A stretch of DNA of 64,000 nt from Iris pallida. Taxonomy: Eukaryota; Streptophyta; Magnoliopsida; Asparagales; Iridaceae. Made by a program: the position numbers and the translations under genes. The stretch lies in contig JANAVB010012099.1 of the NCBI GenBank assembly GCA_029216955.1, forward strand, positions 1-64,000, read 5' to 3'. The notes under the pieces are model-generated. The model did not search any database, was not told the origin of the DNA, and worked only from the letters and a program-made list of their open reading frames with translations. Numbering within the stretch: position 1 is the stretch's first letter; each line of letters starts with the position of its first letter. Of this stretch, positions 23,701 through 34,839 are shown in pieces.

Positions 23701-24580
23701 GAATGTAATGTCCGGAGTCACCACAATTGTGGCAAACACCACCCACAGATGGAGGTTGGTTGAAGGCAGCAAGGGCAGACTTTTCAACCTCGGCTTGCTC
23801 CCCCTGGTAGGAGCCCTTGTTGGGCATCAACTTCAGTCGAGCTTCTTCCTGTGTCATGACGGCTATAGCTTCTTCCAAGGTCGGACGCGTGGGTTGGGAT
23901 AGGAGGATATTCCGTCTCTGCTCAAACACAGGGTGTAGTCCCTTCAGGAATTTCATCATACGCTGCCGCGAAATATAAGCTAGGAACGTCTGAAAGTACT
24001 TTGCGAATGCCGGTTCGACTTGTGCATCTTCCATCCCAAGAGGATCATAATGATCCAGATCAGACCAGTACTTCTTCAACAGGGCTGCGTACTCAGAGAT
24101 GGTACGTTCGTCTTGGACCACCCTATCGAGTTCATCTTGCAGTTGAAAGATCCGCATAGGGTTGTCCGAGCCGAAGTACATATCTTTTAGAGTTCGCCAT
24201 ATATCAGCAGCAGCCTCCATTGCCTCGACATTGCTCGACACCTGGTCGGTTAATGAGGCAGTCAACCACCCAGTCACTACGTTGTTGACAATCTCCCAAA
24301 CAGCAAACTCCTTTGCGGAGTGATCGGCTGGCGCCTTGGCTTGGCCAGTGACATAGCCAACCAAGCCACGTCCCTTTAGCGTCCGCATCGCCTGCCGCGA
24401 CCACTTCAAGTAGTTGGATGTTCCTTCCAACTTCGTCTCCAGCTTTCCCATTTTGTAAGGTGACGGATCCACATCAGTATGGATCACACGTGGGGTTGCC
24501 TCGGTTAATCTCTTTGATAAGATATCATCAACCAAGGCCTTCATCTCTTCGGCCGTCAGTTTGCCACTGATCGAATTCAT
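23633..24580 (-). CDS. copia Gag, 315 aa, largely intact
   Basis: The frame starts MNSISGKLTAEEMKALV at 24580. It contains KLETKLEGTSNYLKWSRQAM (Gag N-terminal domain, about residues 46-65), IWRTLKDMYFGSDN, and a zinc knuckle CHNCGDSGHYIRFC (about residues 283-296). It ends at a stop shortly after the knuckle, where the homologous frame continues in a different register. No internal stop is present, unlike the other intronic copia relics. A frameshifted C-terminus is likely. Confidence 0.85.
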   Translation of the reverse strand: MNSISGKLTAEEMKALVDDILSKRLTEATPRVIHTDVDPSPYKMGKLETKLEGTSNYLKWSRQAMRTLKGRGLVGYVTGQAKAPADHSAKEFAVWEIVNNVVTGWLTASLTDQVSSNVEAMEAAADIWRTLKDMYFGSDNPMRIFQLQDELDRVVQDERTISEYAALLKKYWSDLDHYDPLGMEDAQVEPAFAKYFQTFLAYISRQRMMKFLKGLHPVFEQRRNILLSQPTRPTLEEAIAVMTQEEARLKLMPNKGSYQGEQAEVEKSALAAFNQPPSVGGVCHNCGDSGHYIRFCPKPLRNQSKSRTGSWRPTW

Positions 24581-24904
24581 GGCTTCTTCAACTGTGAACC
24601 CTATTCGTCGTCTTCTTCGTCGTCTTCGACGTCGGAGTCGGCAACTTCGGAGTCTGCAACTTACCCAACTTCGTCGTCTTCTTCGACGCCACAGACTTTA
24701 CGAATGCGCTACTAACTTGGCCAGCACCGGCGCGCGCATGTAAAGTGAACACGTCAGGACACCAGAGAAGACATGATCAGTCTCTGTATAGATCCCGATG
24801 TGAAGAAGGAATAACAAATAAAGCATTTGTTAGTTCCAAACGGCGTAAGCGAGGAACAGAGTTGGTGCAAATAAAGCATTTGGCAGCCGTCTGTCTTCGA
24901 AATA

Positions 24905-25300
24905 CGCCTTTTTTTGTTTTTTTTTTCAGAAAAAAAAGGAGACGGCTAGGGTTTGTAGGAGATGGAAAGGCTAGGGTTAGACATGGTGGTGGCTAGGGTT
25001 AGGGTTGGGGAAGGGGGGGCTGCTGGAGGTCGGGAAGGGGGGGGGTGCTGCTGCTGGTGGTCGGAGGGGGGGGGGGGGGGGCTGCTGGTGGTCGGGGGGG
25101 GGGGGGGGTGCTGGTGTAGGTCGGCAAGGGGGGGGGGGGTCGGCAAGAGGGCGATGCTGCTGGTGGGCGGGGGTGGCCGCTGGTGTAGGTCGGCAAGGGG
25201 GGGGTCGGCGAGGGGGGTGTCGGCGAGGGGGGGGGGGGGTCGGCAAGGGGGGGCGGGTGGTGGGGAAAATTTTTTTGTTTTTTTTTTGTGGAGAGAGAGA
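24905..25300. repeat. G-run-rich leader of the minus-strand copia element
   Basis: On the plus strand there are at least ten runs of 7-14 G, separated by 'TCGGCAAG', 'GCTGCTGGTGGTCGG' and similar. The element's own RNA strand is the C-rich one. The region sits between primer-binding site and gag start. The proline-rich (minus) and glycine-rich (plus) frames here are compositional. Confidence 0.8.
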
Positions 25301-25301
25301 G

Positions 25302-25320
25302 GGTTATGGCTCTGATACCA
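25302..25320 (-). other. Primer-binding site (initiator Met tRNA type)
   Basis: Minus strand TGGTATCAGAGCCATAACC lies directly after the LTR end TTTTCTACA. TGGTATCAGAGC is the standard plant copia primer site. Confidence 0.9.
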
Positions 25321-25460
25321 TGTAGAAAATAATGGTTGGATTATTTTTATTGATGGACTACTTCACTCGTTATAGGGAGTCTAGCTCCTCTACATAGTCG
25401 ATATTCCGATGTGGGACTAAAAGTCCCTTATTGATTCTAAACAAAATGACATCGCTAACA
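25321..25460 (-). repeat. 5' LTR of the minus-strand copia element (140 bp)
   Basis: On the minus strand it runs TGTTAGCGATGTC...TTTTCTACA, with TG..CA ends, and contains 'GTCCCACATCGGAATATCG'. At 140 bp it is very short for an LTR but within the copia range. Confidence 0.75.
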
Positions 25461-27075
25461 GTCAAACAAATTTTGTTTTGTTCGGAATTTTAAACGGAAA
25501 CATAAACATAAACGGGCGTTTGTTTGGTTTATCATTTCCCAACGGTTTAGAAAAGTACATTAGTGAAAATGGTACTTGTTATGAATGATGATTGGATGTT
25601 AAATTTTCAAGTATAATAGCCGAAAAGAGAAATGTTTTTACCATTTAAAATTTTATTATTTTATAAACAATAATTATTTTTTATTGAATAAGAAGAATTA
25701 TGTAGAATTCTTTTTACTGAATTAGAGAATTAAGTTCATATGAATAAAATAGACTATAAAGTTGGTTTCAAATAAGAAACAGTAGATTGAGAAAAGCAAT
25801 ATATACATGGAGGTTCCACGAACCTAAGACATCAAAACTATACCCAATATTTGTGCTACACCATTGGGCTGTTGGGCTGTGTGCTACTTCTTGCCATAGA
25901 ATTAGCAATGTGACCAATTAATGAAGTTGTAATTAGGTTTAAATTGATGAAGCAGTAATTAGGTTTAAAGAAGGAAAAGGTTTAAAGCAATAATTGAGCA
26001 TTAATCTAGTGGTAAATTGGAAGAAATTCATCAAACACCAAAACTTTGGTGTTTCAGCGATCCAACTAAGTGCTCCCTCTAGTGTCCAGCGTTTGCCCTT
26101 TTCTCCGGTTGCCATTTGGAGAAAAGGGAAAAAGTTAGGAACCTAACATCATTTCCTTTCTCGTTTTTATCAAAAATACCAGTGGAAACTGCAAATGCCC
26201 CGTTCCAGACGGGAACCAAACTATTGGCCTGAGCTGGGTATATATACCCCACCAGTCGACAGTAGTCTCGCCGTGGGACTATACAAGGTGTATGTCTCTA
26301 ACATCTTGTATTTCCTAGTATGAATAGACATACTATAACTAAAATAATAATGAATTTAATTGTTACACAAACTAGCAAATTCTTAGCACAGACGTTATAA
26401 TTTTTCAAATAGTTTATAATTCTAATTCCCCCTCCAGTGCTGCCACTGCCTAGCTGCTTCCCGTTTACTGTCCGACCATAAGAAGAAACTGAATTCAACC
26501 GTATCTGGAGGAGGCGGCTACTACCTATAGACCAGATGTAGGAGAAAGAATGTGCTCCAAAATAATGAAGCGAGGATGGAAGAATGGTATAAAGCAATGG
26601 TGTGGAGAACCTCCTGGATCCATTTATACTCTTCTTCCATCTTCCTAAAGGGACAGGAGGAAGGAAAAAGGAGGAAGGGGCTAGTAATGATGGATTTGGT
26701 CAGGGTCCGCTGCTATGGCAGTGGAGTTGAGGGAGAAGAGAGCCTTCTTATGGCACAGAGTTGAGAGAAAAAAGAAAGAATCACTCATGGCTTCCATTGT
26801 ACATTGTTTGGGAGCTCTTATTCAGATTTTTAAGGACTAAGACTCTGGAACTACCCCTCTGAAATTCACATTGACTTACCCCTAGTTTGCTTCTATAGCC
26901 TCATTGGTTTATATTGGCAGCTATGACTTGCCATTGCTATTGCTTAGCAGTTCTCAAGATGAATTTATGAATTTCTATTTAGTCACTCTGTTCTGATCTT
27001 ACTCCGTCATGGTTAAATTTGATACCATATTTTCCTATTTAATATTTCTTCATTTCGTTGTTCTTTGGTCCGCAG
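25461..27075. other. BSK: Remainder of the giant intron
   Basis: AT-rich sequence ending in a pyrimidine tract and CCGCAG. It includes 'CGTTTGTTTGGTT' near 25515 and an inverse-like 'AACCAAACTATTGGCC' near 26215, a weak hint of a MITE. No gene is visible. The open frames at 26298-26597 and 26552-26764 have no family match or splice context. Confidence 0.5.
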
Positions 27076-27312
27076 TTCATTGACGTGGGAACTATGGTAT
27101 CTCCAACTATCTTTGCACGTCGGTGCCTGTCTTACCTGATGAACGACATGCCACAACAAGCTCGTAACGATGCGATGCAGGCTCTAGTCATATCTCCAAC
27201 TTGGGCAACAGCATTTTATCTTCAGGCAGCTGCCCTCTTTGCCCTAGGAATGGAAAATGATGCTCGAGAAGCACTGAAAGATGGATCATCCCTGGATACC
27301 AGAAAGAAGTAA
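27076..27312 (+). CDS. BSK: BSK, last exon (TPR-like region and stop)
   Basis: The exon encodes [60 protein letters not shown] and a tail ending SLDTRKK, then TAA (27310-27312). These are the last TPR-like helices of BSKs, ending at the usual position. Entry is phase 0 after CCGCAG. No frame damage is present. The intact exons, phases and splice sites argue the gene is, or recently was, functional. Confidence 0.95.
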   Translation, partial: FIDVGTMVSPTIFARRCLSYLMNDMPQQARNDAMQALVISPTWATAFYLQAAALFALGMENDAREALKDGSSLDTRKK

Positions 27313-27999
27313 GAGGTATTGGTGGTAGAGCAAGATCCCAACTTCTTGAGGTTAGTCACTTTTTTCCTTGCCGAATCTGAAATTTTTTCCAAATGTAAGA
27401 AAAACCGGTAACATATATTCCTATTATTGATTCAAACAGGTCTTTGTCTCAAGTTTCATGAAGTTTGAGTTTCATAACCTTGAAACTGTCTGTTCGTCCT
27501 CTCCATATTGTTTCGAAGTGTGTATATAAAAGAGCGACGATAGGCCCACCTTGAAGAAAATGCACTCTAATAAGCCCTCAGTTGGCTTGGAAAATGGGGA
27601 AAGGACACCATTCTTTCATTCTGGGATAGGATAATGTTGTTTCATATAAGGGTTTGTAAATGTATATGATCTTACTGGTGTAATCTTGTGTGTGTACAGC
27701 AGTGGGGACTGTTCTTTTGTTTATTTTCTGTATTTTTTTCCTTCTCTCTTGAGCTTCTGGAGGATTGGATACTTTTCTTAAACATAGTCTGTTTTCTTTT
27801 GATTTTATTTCTTTGGGTAATATAATATGCTCTCTCCAACATGTAGAATGAAACATAGTCGAATCTAGAGGGTCAATGTTCATGAGTAGAACAGTTGATG
27901 TACTGGTCATTAGGCAAGGTTGTACTTTGTGCTCTGTTTCGGGTTTGTAGCCAATTAATTTGTTGTAAAAGAGTTCGAATCATGTCATAGTTGTTGCCC
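27313..27999 (+). other. BSK: BSK 3' UTR and downstream flank
   Basis: T-rich sequence without a gene. It is probably the 3' UTR and polyadenylation region, followed by the insertion site of the Mutator-like element. I cannot place the poly(A) site. The 110-aa minus-strand frame at 27578-27910 has no recognisable match. Confidence 0.5.
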
Positions 28000-28008
28000 A
28001 TTCTTTTT

Positions 28009-28145
28009 GAGTAATGCTATTCATCCCTCCAATTTCTACCTCCAATTTGTCACTCCTGATGTGGCACCTATGTGGCAAAGAGGTTTAATGACTCCATATT
28101 TCCTTTTTTTTTTATTGAATTCCAAAATTTGAGCCATCAATTATT
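28009..28145 (+). repeat. Left terminal inverted repeat
   Basis: Homologous in inverse orientation to 34013-34161, from the element end to 'GAGCCATCAATTAT'. Differences are few, mainly small indels such as the insertion near 'TAGCCTATGTGG' in the right copy. Confidence 0.9.
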
Positions 28146-28231
28146 TCTATTTTCTCTAAACCCTTCCTCCCATCCCATCTCACGTTGCTCTATCCCCGTT
28201 GGAGCTCGTCGGAAAATTTGAAGGTCGCCGG

Positions 28232-28242
28232 AAAATGGTACT

Positions 28243-28308
<66 letters not shown>

Positions 28309-28312
28309 ACAT
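28232..28312. repeat. Compound (CT)n(CA)n microsatellite
   Basis: A run of CT dinucleotides (about 28240-28282) passes directly into CA dinucleotides (about 28283-28312). It lies in the 5' leader region of the MULE transposase gene. Confidence 0.95.
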
Positions 28313-28671
28313 TTGGAGGAACTATCCCAACTATTCTCCAAAGGAACCACCCTGAACCCTCCCTTCGAATCCCTTGCCAACAGCTCTCTCGTCTCTCTTC
28401 TGTAGTGTCGTGCTCTCACTCATCGTCGGTGAATCAAACGCTATCCCGGTTCTTCTGCACCAACTATGCAGCTCGACCAACACACACGCACAACACCTGT
28501 TTGCTCAAATGCCTCATCTGTCTCGTCACATCTGGATACTAAAATTTGATCGATAAAATGTTGATCTACACTCTTTATATTTCTGACTTTATTGGCTAAT
28601 AAAATTTTCATTCACTTTTTCATATGCATTGATTGATTTATTTTTATTTTTATTGACTAAATTTGTAGGAT

Positions 28672-30900
28672 ATAAGTAGCATTTCTGATGAAAATATCAT
28701 AGATGATGAGGATAGACTTGAAGGAAAAATTGAGAAGGGAGCATCAGAGAATCAAATACATGAAGGTTCAAAGGAAGGAATGGAAAAGACAGAATGTGAA
28801 AATAAAATAATTAAAGAACCTAAGGAAGGGCTGGATTTTAGCTCTCCGCAAGAGGTTCATGATTATTATACTAATTATGCTCGTCAAAATGGATTTGATG
28901 CGACAAAAAGAACACAAAAGAAAGGAGATGATGGGGAGATGATGGGGAGCTGAGATATTTCACATTTGTATGTTCACGAGTAGGTAAGACACAGAGTACT
29001 TCAAAGATAAATTTTCAGTCGAACCTCTCAATTAAAGCTGAATGCCAAGCGAGGATAAGATCAACCCTACTAAATAGTGGTAAGTTTAAATTAACAACTG
29101 TTGTTCTTGAGCACAATCATGCATTATTGCCAAGAAAAGCTCGATTTTTTAGATCTAATAAGTTGGATAATCACGTGAAAAGAAAGCTTGAACTAAATGA
29201 TCGAGCTGGAATTGGTGTAAGAATTTCCATTCATTTATTGTTGAAATTGGGGGATATGGAAATCTAACACTTGGGGGAAAAGATTGTCGCAATCACATTG
29301 AGAAAGCAAGGAGGCTACAACTTGGGGTCAGAAATGGAGAAACAATCAGAAATTATTTTCTCAAAATGCAAGGTAAAAATTCAAGTTTCTTTTATATGAT
29401 GGACTTTGATGATAAATCTCGTCTTCGAAACTTATTCTGGGCCGATGAAAGAAGTAGGTCAACATATGAAGACTGTGGAGATGTTATCACATTTGACACT
29501 ACATTCTCACAAATAAGTATGAGTTGCCCTTTGCTCCTTTTGTAGGAGTGAATCATCATGGGAATGCCAATAATATTGGGTTGCGGGTTGTTATCTCATG
29601 AAAACACAGTCTTTGGTTATTTGAGTCTTGACTATTATGTATGTCTGGACATAAAGCTATAATTACTAACTAATGCAAATCTATGCAAAATGCTGTTGAG
29701 AAAGTATTTCCAGAGGCTCGACATCGGTGGTGCTTGTGGCATATATTGAAAAAGATCCCTGAAAAATTAAGTCAATTTTTTTTGTATGAAACCATCAAAA
29801 CAACTTTGCATAATGTTGTTTATTACTCTTTAACTATAAAGGAGTTGGAAGATGGATGGAGAAATGATTAATAAGTATGATGTTTCTAAAAAATGAATGG
29901 TTCGAAGATTTGTACAAGGCGAGGGATTGATCAGTTCCATTATTTTTGAAAGATACTTTTTGGGCAGGAATGCCAGCTACACAACGCAGTGAAAGTATGA
30001 ATGACTTCTTTTGATGATTATGTGAACTCATAAACAACATTGAAGCAATTTGTTGAACAATACGACAATGCTTTGAGAAGTAAGGTTGAAAAGGAGAAGC
30101 AAGAGGATTTTCGTTCCTTCAACTCAATGTATGAGTGTTTAACTGATTATGATTTTGAGAAACAAGTTCAAAGTGTTTTCACCAATGCAAAGTTTAAAGA
30201 ATTCCAAGAGCAGTTGAAGAGGTTAATGTATTGTCATCCCTCACTTAATAAAGAAAAAGGTTCATATGAAGTTACCGAAGATAATAAATGTGGTGAAAAT
30301 AATTGGAAGCATAAGAAGTACACTGTCCATTTTAGTGAAGGAACATCTGAAGTTAATTGTATGTGTCGTTTATTTGAGTTCAGGGGGATTTTATATAGGC
30401 ACTCACTTTCTGTATTCACTTTAAGAAAAGTAAAAGAAATTCCAGAGAGATACATTTTGTCATGGTGGCAGAAAGATTTGAAACATTCACACTTTAGTTA
30501 AGACCAGCTATAATGATTTGGATCTTAATCCGGATACACAACGCTACACAAAAATGTCTAACAGCTTTCATGAAGTTGCACATCGGCAAAAGGATCTGAA
30601 GGAAAATATGAAATTGTTATGGGTCTTATCAATGAAATGAAAACTAAACTCCTGACCGATGAAGAATTATCTAGGAGCAGTCAAGTTGAATTGGCTCATT
30701 CACAAAAATGTACAAATGATGGTATTGAGATGACAAATAGAAGTGGTAAGGTGCTCAGTCCATTAGCTGTAAAGCGAAGTGGCTGGCCACTTGTGAATAG
30801 AAAGGTTAATTTCAAAAGTAGAAGAAGTGATGAAGATGAAAAAAGTTCATAAGAAAAAAGAAGTCAAAGAAAACACCGCATAAAAAGAGAATTGGAAGAA
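28672..30900 (+). pseudogene. FAR1/FHY3-type MULE transposase, broken
   Basis: An acidic N-terminus follows an intron-like acceptor (..AAATTTGTAG). The FAR1 DNA-binding domain (about 28835-29190) shows SSPQEVHDYYTNYARQNGFD and LTTVVLEHNHALLP. The MULE transposase domain (about 29390-29850) shows FFYMMDFDDKSRLRNLFWAD, VITFDTTFS and, in another frame, VEKVFPEARHRWCLWHI. A SWIM-like zinc motif (about 30355-30410) reads VNCMCRLFEFRGILYRH, with Tyr where the third Cys is expected. An 11-bp tandem duplication (28924-28945) shifts the frame inside the FAR1 domain. Further stops follow, for example near 29266. FAR1-family proteins are either domesticated regulators or transposases; the flanking inverted repeats show that this one was a transposase. 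Confidence 0.9.
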
Positions 30901-31009
30901 GGTACAATTAATGTGTTATGTTGTAGATTTATTTGTTAAGATTAATAAGTGCTTATTGCGAATTTTTTTGTTCTTGTCACAGAACTTTCAACAAGAACAA
31001 ATACTTGAT

Positions 31010-31332
31010 AAGGCCAAAATTGATGGGGTTTTCCTTCAAACACACCAGTTATAATGAATGAGATTGAAACATAAAAGAGCTCAAAATATCTATAAATGTC
31101 TAATAACTTCACACAGTTAATTTTACACAATTTCTCAATTGTTTGCTCTTTTTACAACTTTATAACAATGGTTATTTAGTTTGTTGTTTAAATTTTTGTA
31201 TGATTCCCAGCAATAACTACTTGGTAAAGATAAATTAGGAGGTGTTCTCCACCCTTCAAACACACCTCTTGTGGTCAATAAGATTGGAACACAAGAGCGC
31301 TCGAATCTCTCTCTCTCTCTCTCTCTCTCTCA
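31010..31332 (+). repeat. Direct repeat and (CT)n run inside the MULE
   Basis: 'CCTTCAAACACACC' followed by 'AATGAGATTGAAACA.AAGAGC' (31030-31085) recurs as 'CCTTCAAACACACC' and 'AATAAGATTGGAACACAAGAGC' (31253-31300). The second copy ends in a (TC)n run (about 31303-31330). Function unknown. Confidence 0.65.
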
Positions 31333-31638
31333 AATAAGTTTTTAAGAGGTTCTTATTATGGCATTGGACATTTAAATTTGCTTAGTTCTTTACAGGTAGT
31401 TTTACAAGTATGTTTTCTTCATGCTTTTTGTGTGTGTCTGTTGACAAGTAATACTAAATTTATATGTATAGGCTAATCAAAATTTGTTATGGAATGTTGG
31501 AATGCTAAGCGCACAAGACAATATCAAAAGAACTACTTCAACTTATTCAACTGAACTTAACGCAAAAGTTGCAAGGCTCGTATAACTCGGGTTTAGAAGG
31601 GAAGCCGTATAGAAGCTCTTCGATTTTCTAATGAAAAG

Positions 31639-33363
31639 TGTAGTGCCCCGTCCCTACATCGTGCTCTGTTTCCTGTCCACGGGGTGCACGATAAAGAAAC
31701 ACTATCGCTATCGATTTGGTCGGAACCGATTGGTCGGGATCGATTGAACAAGACTGATTGAATGTGACTGATTGAATTAAGATGCTTTCCTCATTATGGA
31801 ATGGCTTCTTCGGAATCAAGTCCCATATTCAACTGGTTGCGCCTCGAGGATAGACTCTGCGGCTGAGTCAGGAGAGACCTCCCGTTGCTCTGCTTTTCAC
31901 GCCGTACTTACTTCTTTGGCTTGGTTTTTTGAATGCGTTTTTGTGAATGTTTTCGATGGTTTTTATGACTTAAGTTCTTCGAATTTTGCATTTTCCATCG
32001 AACTCATTGAATAGCGCAGTGTTCTGACCAGTTGCTTGTGCGATTTCAGGTGATCGCATAGGCAACTTCTAAGCGCAAACCAACCAGTCCTTTGCCGCGA
32101 TCAAACCAAGGTGAGTGGCTGACCCTCCTTCCCCTCGACCCTCTGGTTTAAATCTATCGTAAATACAAAGGAGATATGCTTGTCTTTATAGTATAGAATC
32201 AATAAATTGTGGTACGATATCCTCACGTACACTTGCCATAGAACTGCTATAACATGAAACTGATGCATGCTTTCTTAGGCTATCTTTACTATAGATCTGT
32301 GCAAAATGAAGATGAATCGGTTAACAAATGTTGCAACGATAAGGCAGAACACATTGGAATCGGTTAAGTTTCTTATGAATGCGTAGACCGTGTGCAAGTA
32401 ATTTGTTTATACTAGCACGGTCATGGACAACTTGTGCAAAAGGGCGGATATTTCTTCGAACGGTACCCAGGACCACGGGACCTATTCGTCCTAGAAAGAA
32501 ACATGATAGCTATGCTGGATTGTACCACGGATATTCGATGCCTTACAACGAGGCTCGCTACCCGCGCTGAATGCACCACAGTCTAAACCAAGCTATAAGT
32601 CCAGGATGGCTTGTCATGCCAATGACCTCCACAAATATGCACTAGTTTAACTTATGTCATGCAATATGACAGGAAAGTATATGGTAAGCTTTATGTTGCA
32701 CGACACACTCTACCGTGGGTAAGTTCTAGCATAAATTACCTTGTTTATGTTTCGTAAAACTGCTTGCATGAAACTGACTAGGAATAGCTAGAAAGATCAC
32801 TAAAATACGCTGCATATTTCACCTAAATTCTTGAACCAAATGAGAGCACAAAAATTAATTAGCCATGCACCAGTACACGTGAATGTACTGATCATCGCTC
32901 TCCTCAGGTGCTTCGACCCCAGATAGCGTGCCAAGGAACTAAAGGCGACGCCGCAATATTTTGAAGCCTTGCTAGTGTGCGAAGGCAATTCTCCCACCTT
33001 TTGAAGTTTTCGATCAAGACCATGTCGCATTAACTCTCTCCGATTCCAGGTCTAAGAGAGTATTTTGATGCTTATGTATAAATGGATGTAAATGTATGGA
33101 ACGACTATCTCATCAGCGTTCATTTTGTAATAAAGTCAGTTTGTAAGGCCACACGACACCTTTGTAATCGAGTCTGTAATATGATCTTCATTATCAATAA
33201 AGCAAAGTTTCTTCTTTTTGAATGTGTTCAATCTATTCTGCGTACTCTTTTTGCTGTTGTGTTTCGGTAACCTTATGAAAGTGCCTTGTGCGAGTGCAAC
33301 CTAGGCTCGTACGATATCACACCCGGGGGACGACTATAGATTCTTCGGAATCGGGGCATGACG
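31639..33363 (+). repeat. Solo LTR (about 1725 bp) related to the 42-50 kb element
   Basis: Ends are TGTAGTGCCCCGTCCC and ..GGAATCGGGGCATGACG. On the minus strand the LTRs at 41967-44217 and 47524-49793 have TGTAATGCCCCG..CGGGTCGGGGCATGACA. The last ~75 bases also align (GCACAAC..AGGCTC..GATATCAC). No primer site, second LTR or clear 5-bp duplication is present. It is therefore best read as a solo LTR inserted into the MULE after the MULE itself had landed. Confidence 0.7.
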
Positions 33364-34012
33364 GAAATGAACGACAAGCTATTGAGTCTCTCTATAATGA
33401 CAAGCTACTAAATTGAACCTATAATAATATTGTTGGCTTTCTTTCTTTTTTAGTCAATTGTATTTCAATTTCAAGTAAGATTGTACTTTATTTCTTCTAA
33501 ATGAAGCCAGGAATGTCTCTGATTATCCTTGTTTCAATTATTGTTGCTTGACTTGTTGCATCATCTTCTATATTAGAAACTAAAATGATCATTGAAGAAA
33601 CTTGTTTGTTCTTCTGTACGTAGATGAAGCCATGAATGTCTCTTCTGTACGCAAATTTTCTTGCAATTGCAATGGGACATATATACTTCAGACATCTCTG
33701 TAGTTCCAAAGTTGGTACACTTGTACTACGTTTGTTCAAGTTTGAGCCTATACTTCTCGTAGTTTTCTAAAAATTGTTTTTCAAGAGAGATCATATTTAA
33801 AACCACAATGCACAAACTCAAGGAAAAAACCTAGTATCAATTAAAGTCAGCTCTTGCAAAATATTTGACTTCGAAATGTGAGTTCTCCAATCATTCTAAT
33901 GTCATTCTCCTACGGTAAGGTCTTTCATGAATAATGGACTAAACTATCAGCATGGTACTAGTTTCACGCAAATATAAGATCTATGAAGAACTAGATATAC
34001 AGTCTCATCCTT

Positions 34013-34161
34013 TATAATTGATGGCTCTAATTTTGAAATTCAATAAAAAAAGGAAATATGATGCAGTCATTAAACCTCTTTACCACATAGGCTACCACGT
34101 AGGTGCCACATCAAGAGGGACAAATTGTAGGTAGAAATTGGAGGGATGAACAACATTATTC
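34013..34161 (-). repeat. Right terminal inverted repeat
   Basis: Inverse of 28009-28145. The outer end ...ACATTATTC is followed immediately by the duplicated target ATTCTTTTT. Confidence 0.9.
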
Positions 34162-34839
34162 ATTCTTTTTTATGGTGCTTCCAGAACTATAAATGTTATA
34201 ATGCCTACTTGCATAAGTATTGACCGAAATGATATGAAGGTTGATAGTGATACCTTCTTATTGTTTGCCAATGACAACAACTATCTTATAAAAATGAGAA
34301 AGAGAAATATTGGTAGCCTAATGAATCTGTGTGTAGCTTTTTTTATTGATAGCATATATAAGAGGCATGGGATAAAGGTGGTTGTGGGTATGACAAGGGC
34401 ATCCATATGGATTTATCCAAATCACAACACTCACATTTGTCCTTGGATGTGGACTTTAATTATTGTTTCATTAAAAAAATTTCTAAGAAAAAGTTCATCT
34501 TTTGGGGAAAATCCATAGGGAAAAAAGTACAAAAATATTCTTAAATGATATGATTTTTTAGGAATCCAAGTGTTTGCGACTTACATTGTCTCCTTAAAAA
34601 TCTTTCGAACGGAAAATCCAGTGGAAAAATATCTCAGCGAAAGAAAAGTCACAAAGATATACTTCGAGAAGTCTCTATAAGCATCTTCAGGATGCTCCTC
34701 CTCAAATTATAAAAATTATATTTAGTTCTTACATCAATATAAATAAAAAAATAAGTACATTTAAATATTACATATTACTCTAATATTTTTTTTCCTATAC
34801 ACTTATATACATTTTTCTCATATCCTACGAATATCTATA

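Larger units (their letters stand above)
22869..25460 (-). mobile_element. Copia element, 5' half only, minus strand
   Basis: On the minus strand the order is: LTR (25460 to 25321), primer-binding site, a C-rich leader, gag (24580 to 23633), protease, and the pre-integrase zinc domain. It is cut at about 22869 by the LTR of copy 2. Integrase, RT, RNase H and the 3' LTR are absent. I do not see them on the other side of copy 2 either. Confidence 0.8.
13911..27075 (+). other. BSK: Giant BSK intron, 13,165 bp
   Basis: The intron runs from GTTACT to TTTGGTCCGCAG. It contains a MITE, a solo-LTR candidate, GCCTAGGCG repeats, a decayed copia element (16380-22868) and half of a minus-strand copia element (22869-25460). 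The reading phase across the intron is 0/0 and joins ...DCYSQ to FIDVGTM..., as in BSK homologues. This shows the two exons belong to one gene despite the distance. Confidence 0.85.
28009..34161 (+). mobile_element. FAR1-type Mutator-like element, 6153 bp with 9-bp target duplication
   Basis: Terminal inverted repeats of about 140 bp end the element: GAGTAATGCTATTCATCCCT at the left, and (reverse complement) GAATAATGTTGTTCATCCCT at the right. Both continue through CCAATTTCTACC and GATGTGGCACCTA. The flanks carry a perfect 9-bp direct repeat ATTCTTTTT (28000-28008 and 34162-34170), the duplication size of Mutator elements. Inside is a decayed transposase with FAR1, MULE and SWIM domains, plus a later 1.7-kb solo LTR. 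It lies just downstream of BSK. Confidence 0.9.

Noticed and set aside
24946..25325. Proline-rich (minus) and glycine-rich (plus) proteins
   Set aside because: Pure products of G/C runs in the leader of the minus-strand copia element.
25500..26230. Possible MITE with GTTTGGTT-type ends
   Set aside because: Only about 8 bases match between the two sides and no target duplication is visible.
28672..30900. Domesticated FHY3/FAR1 host gene
   Set aside because: It lies between matching inverted repeats with a 9-bp duplication and carries frameshifts and stops, so it is a dead transposase rather than a host regulator.
34200..34516. 105-aa plus-strand frame
   Set aside because: Lies antisense to the tail of the minus-strand copia relic and matches no family I recognise.
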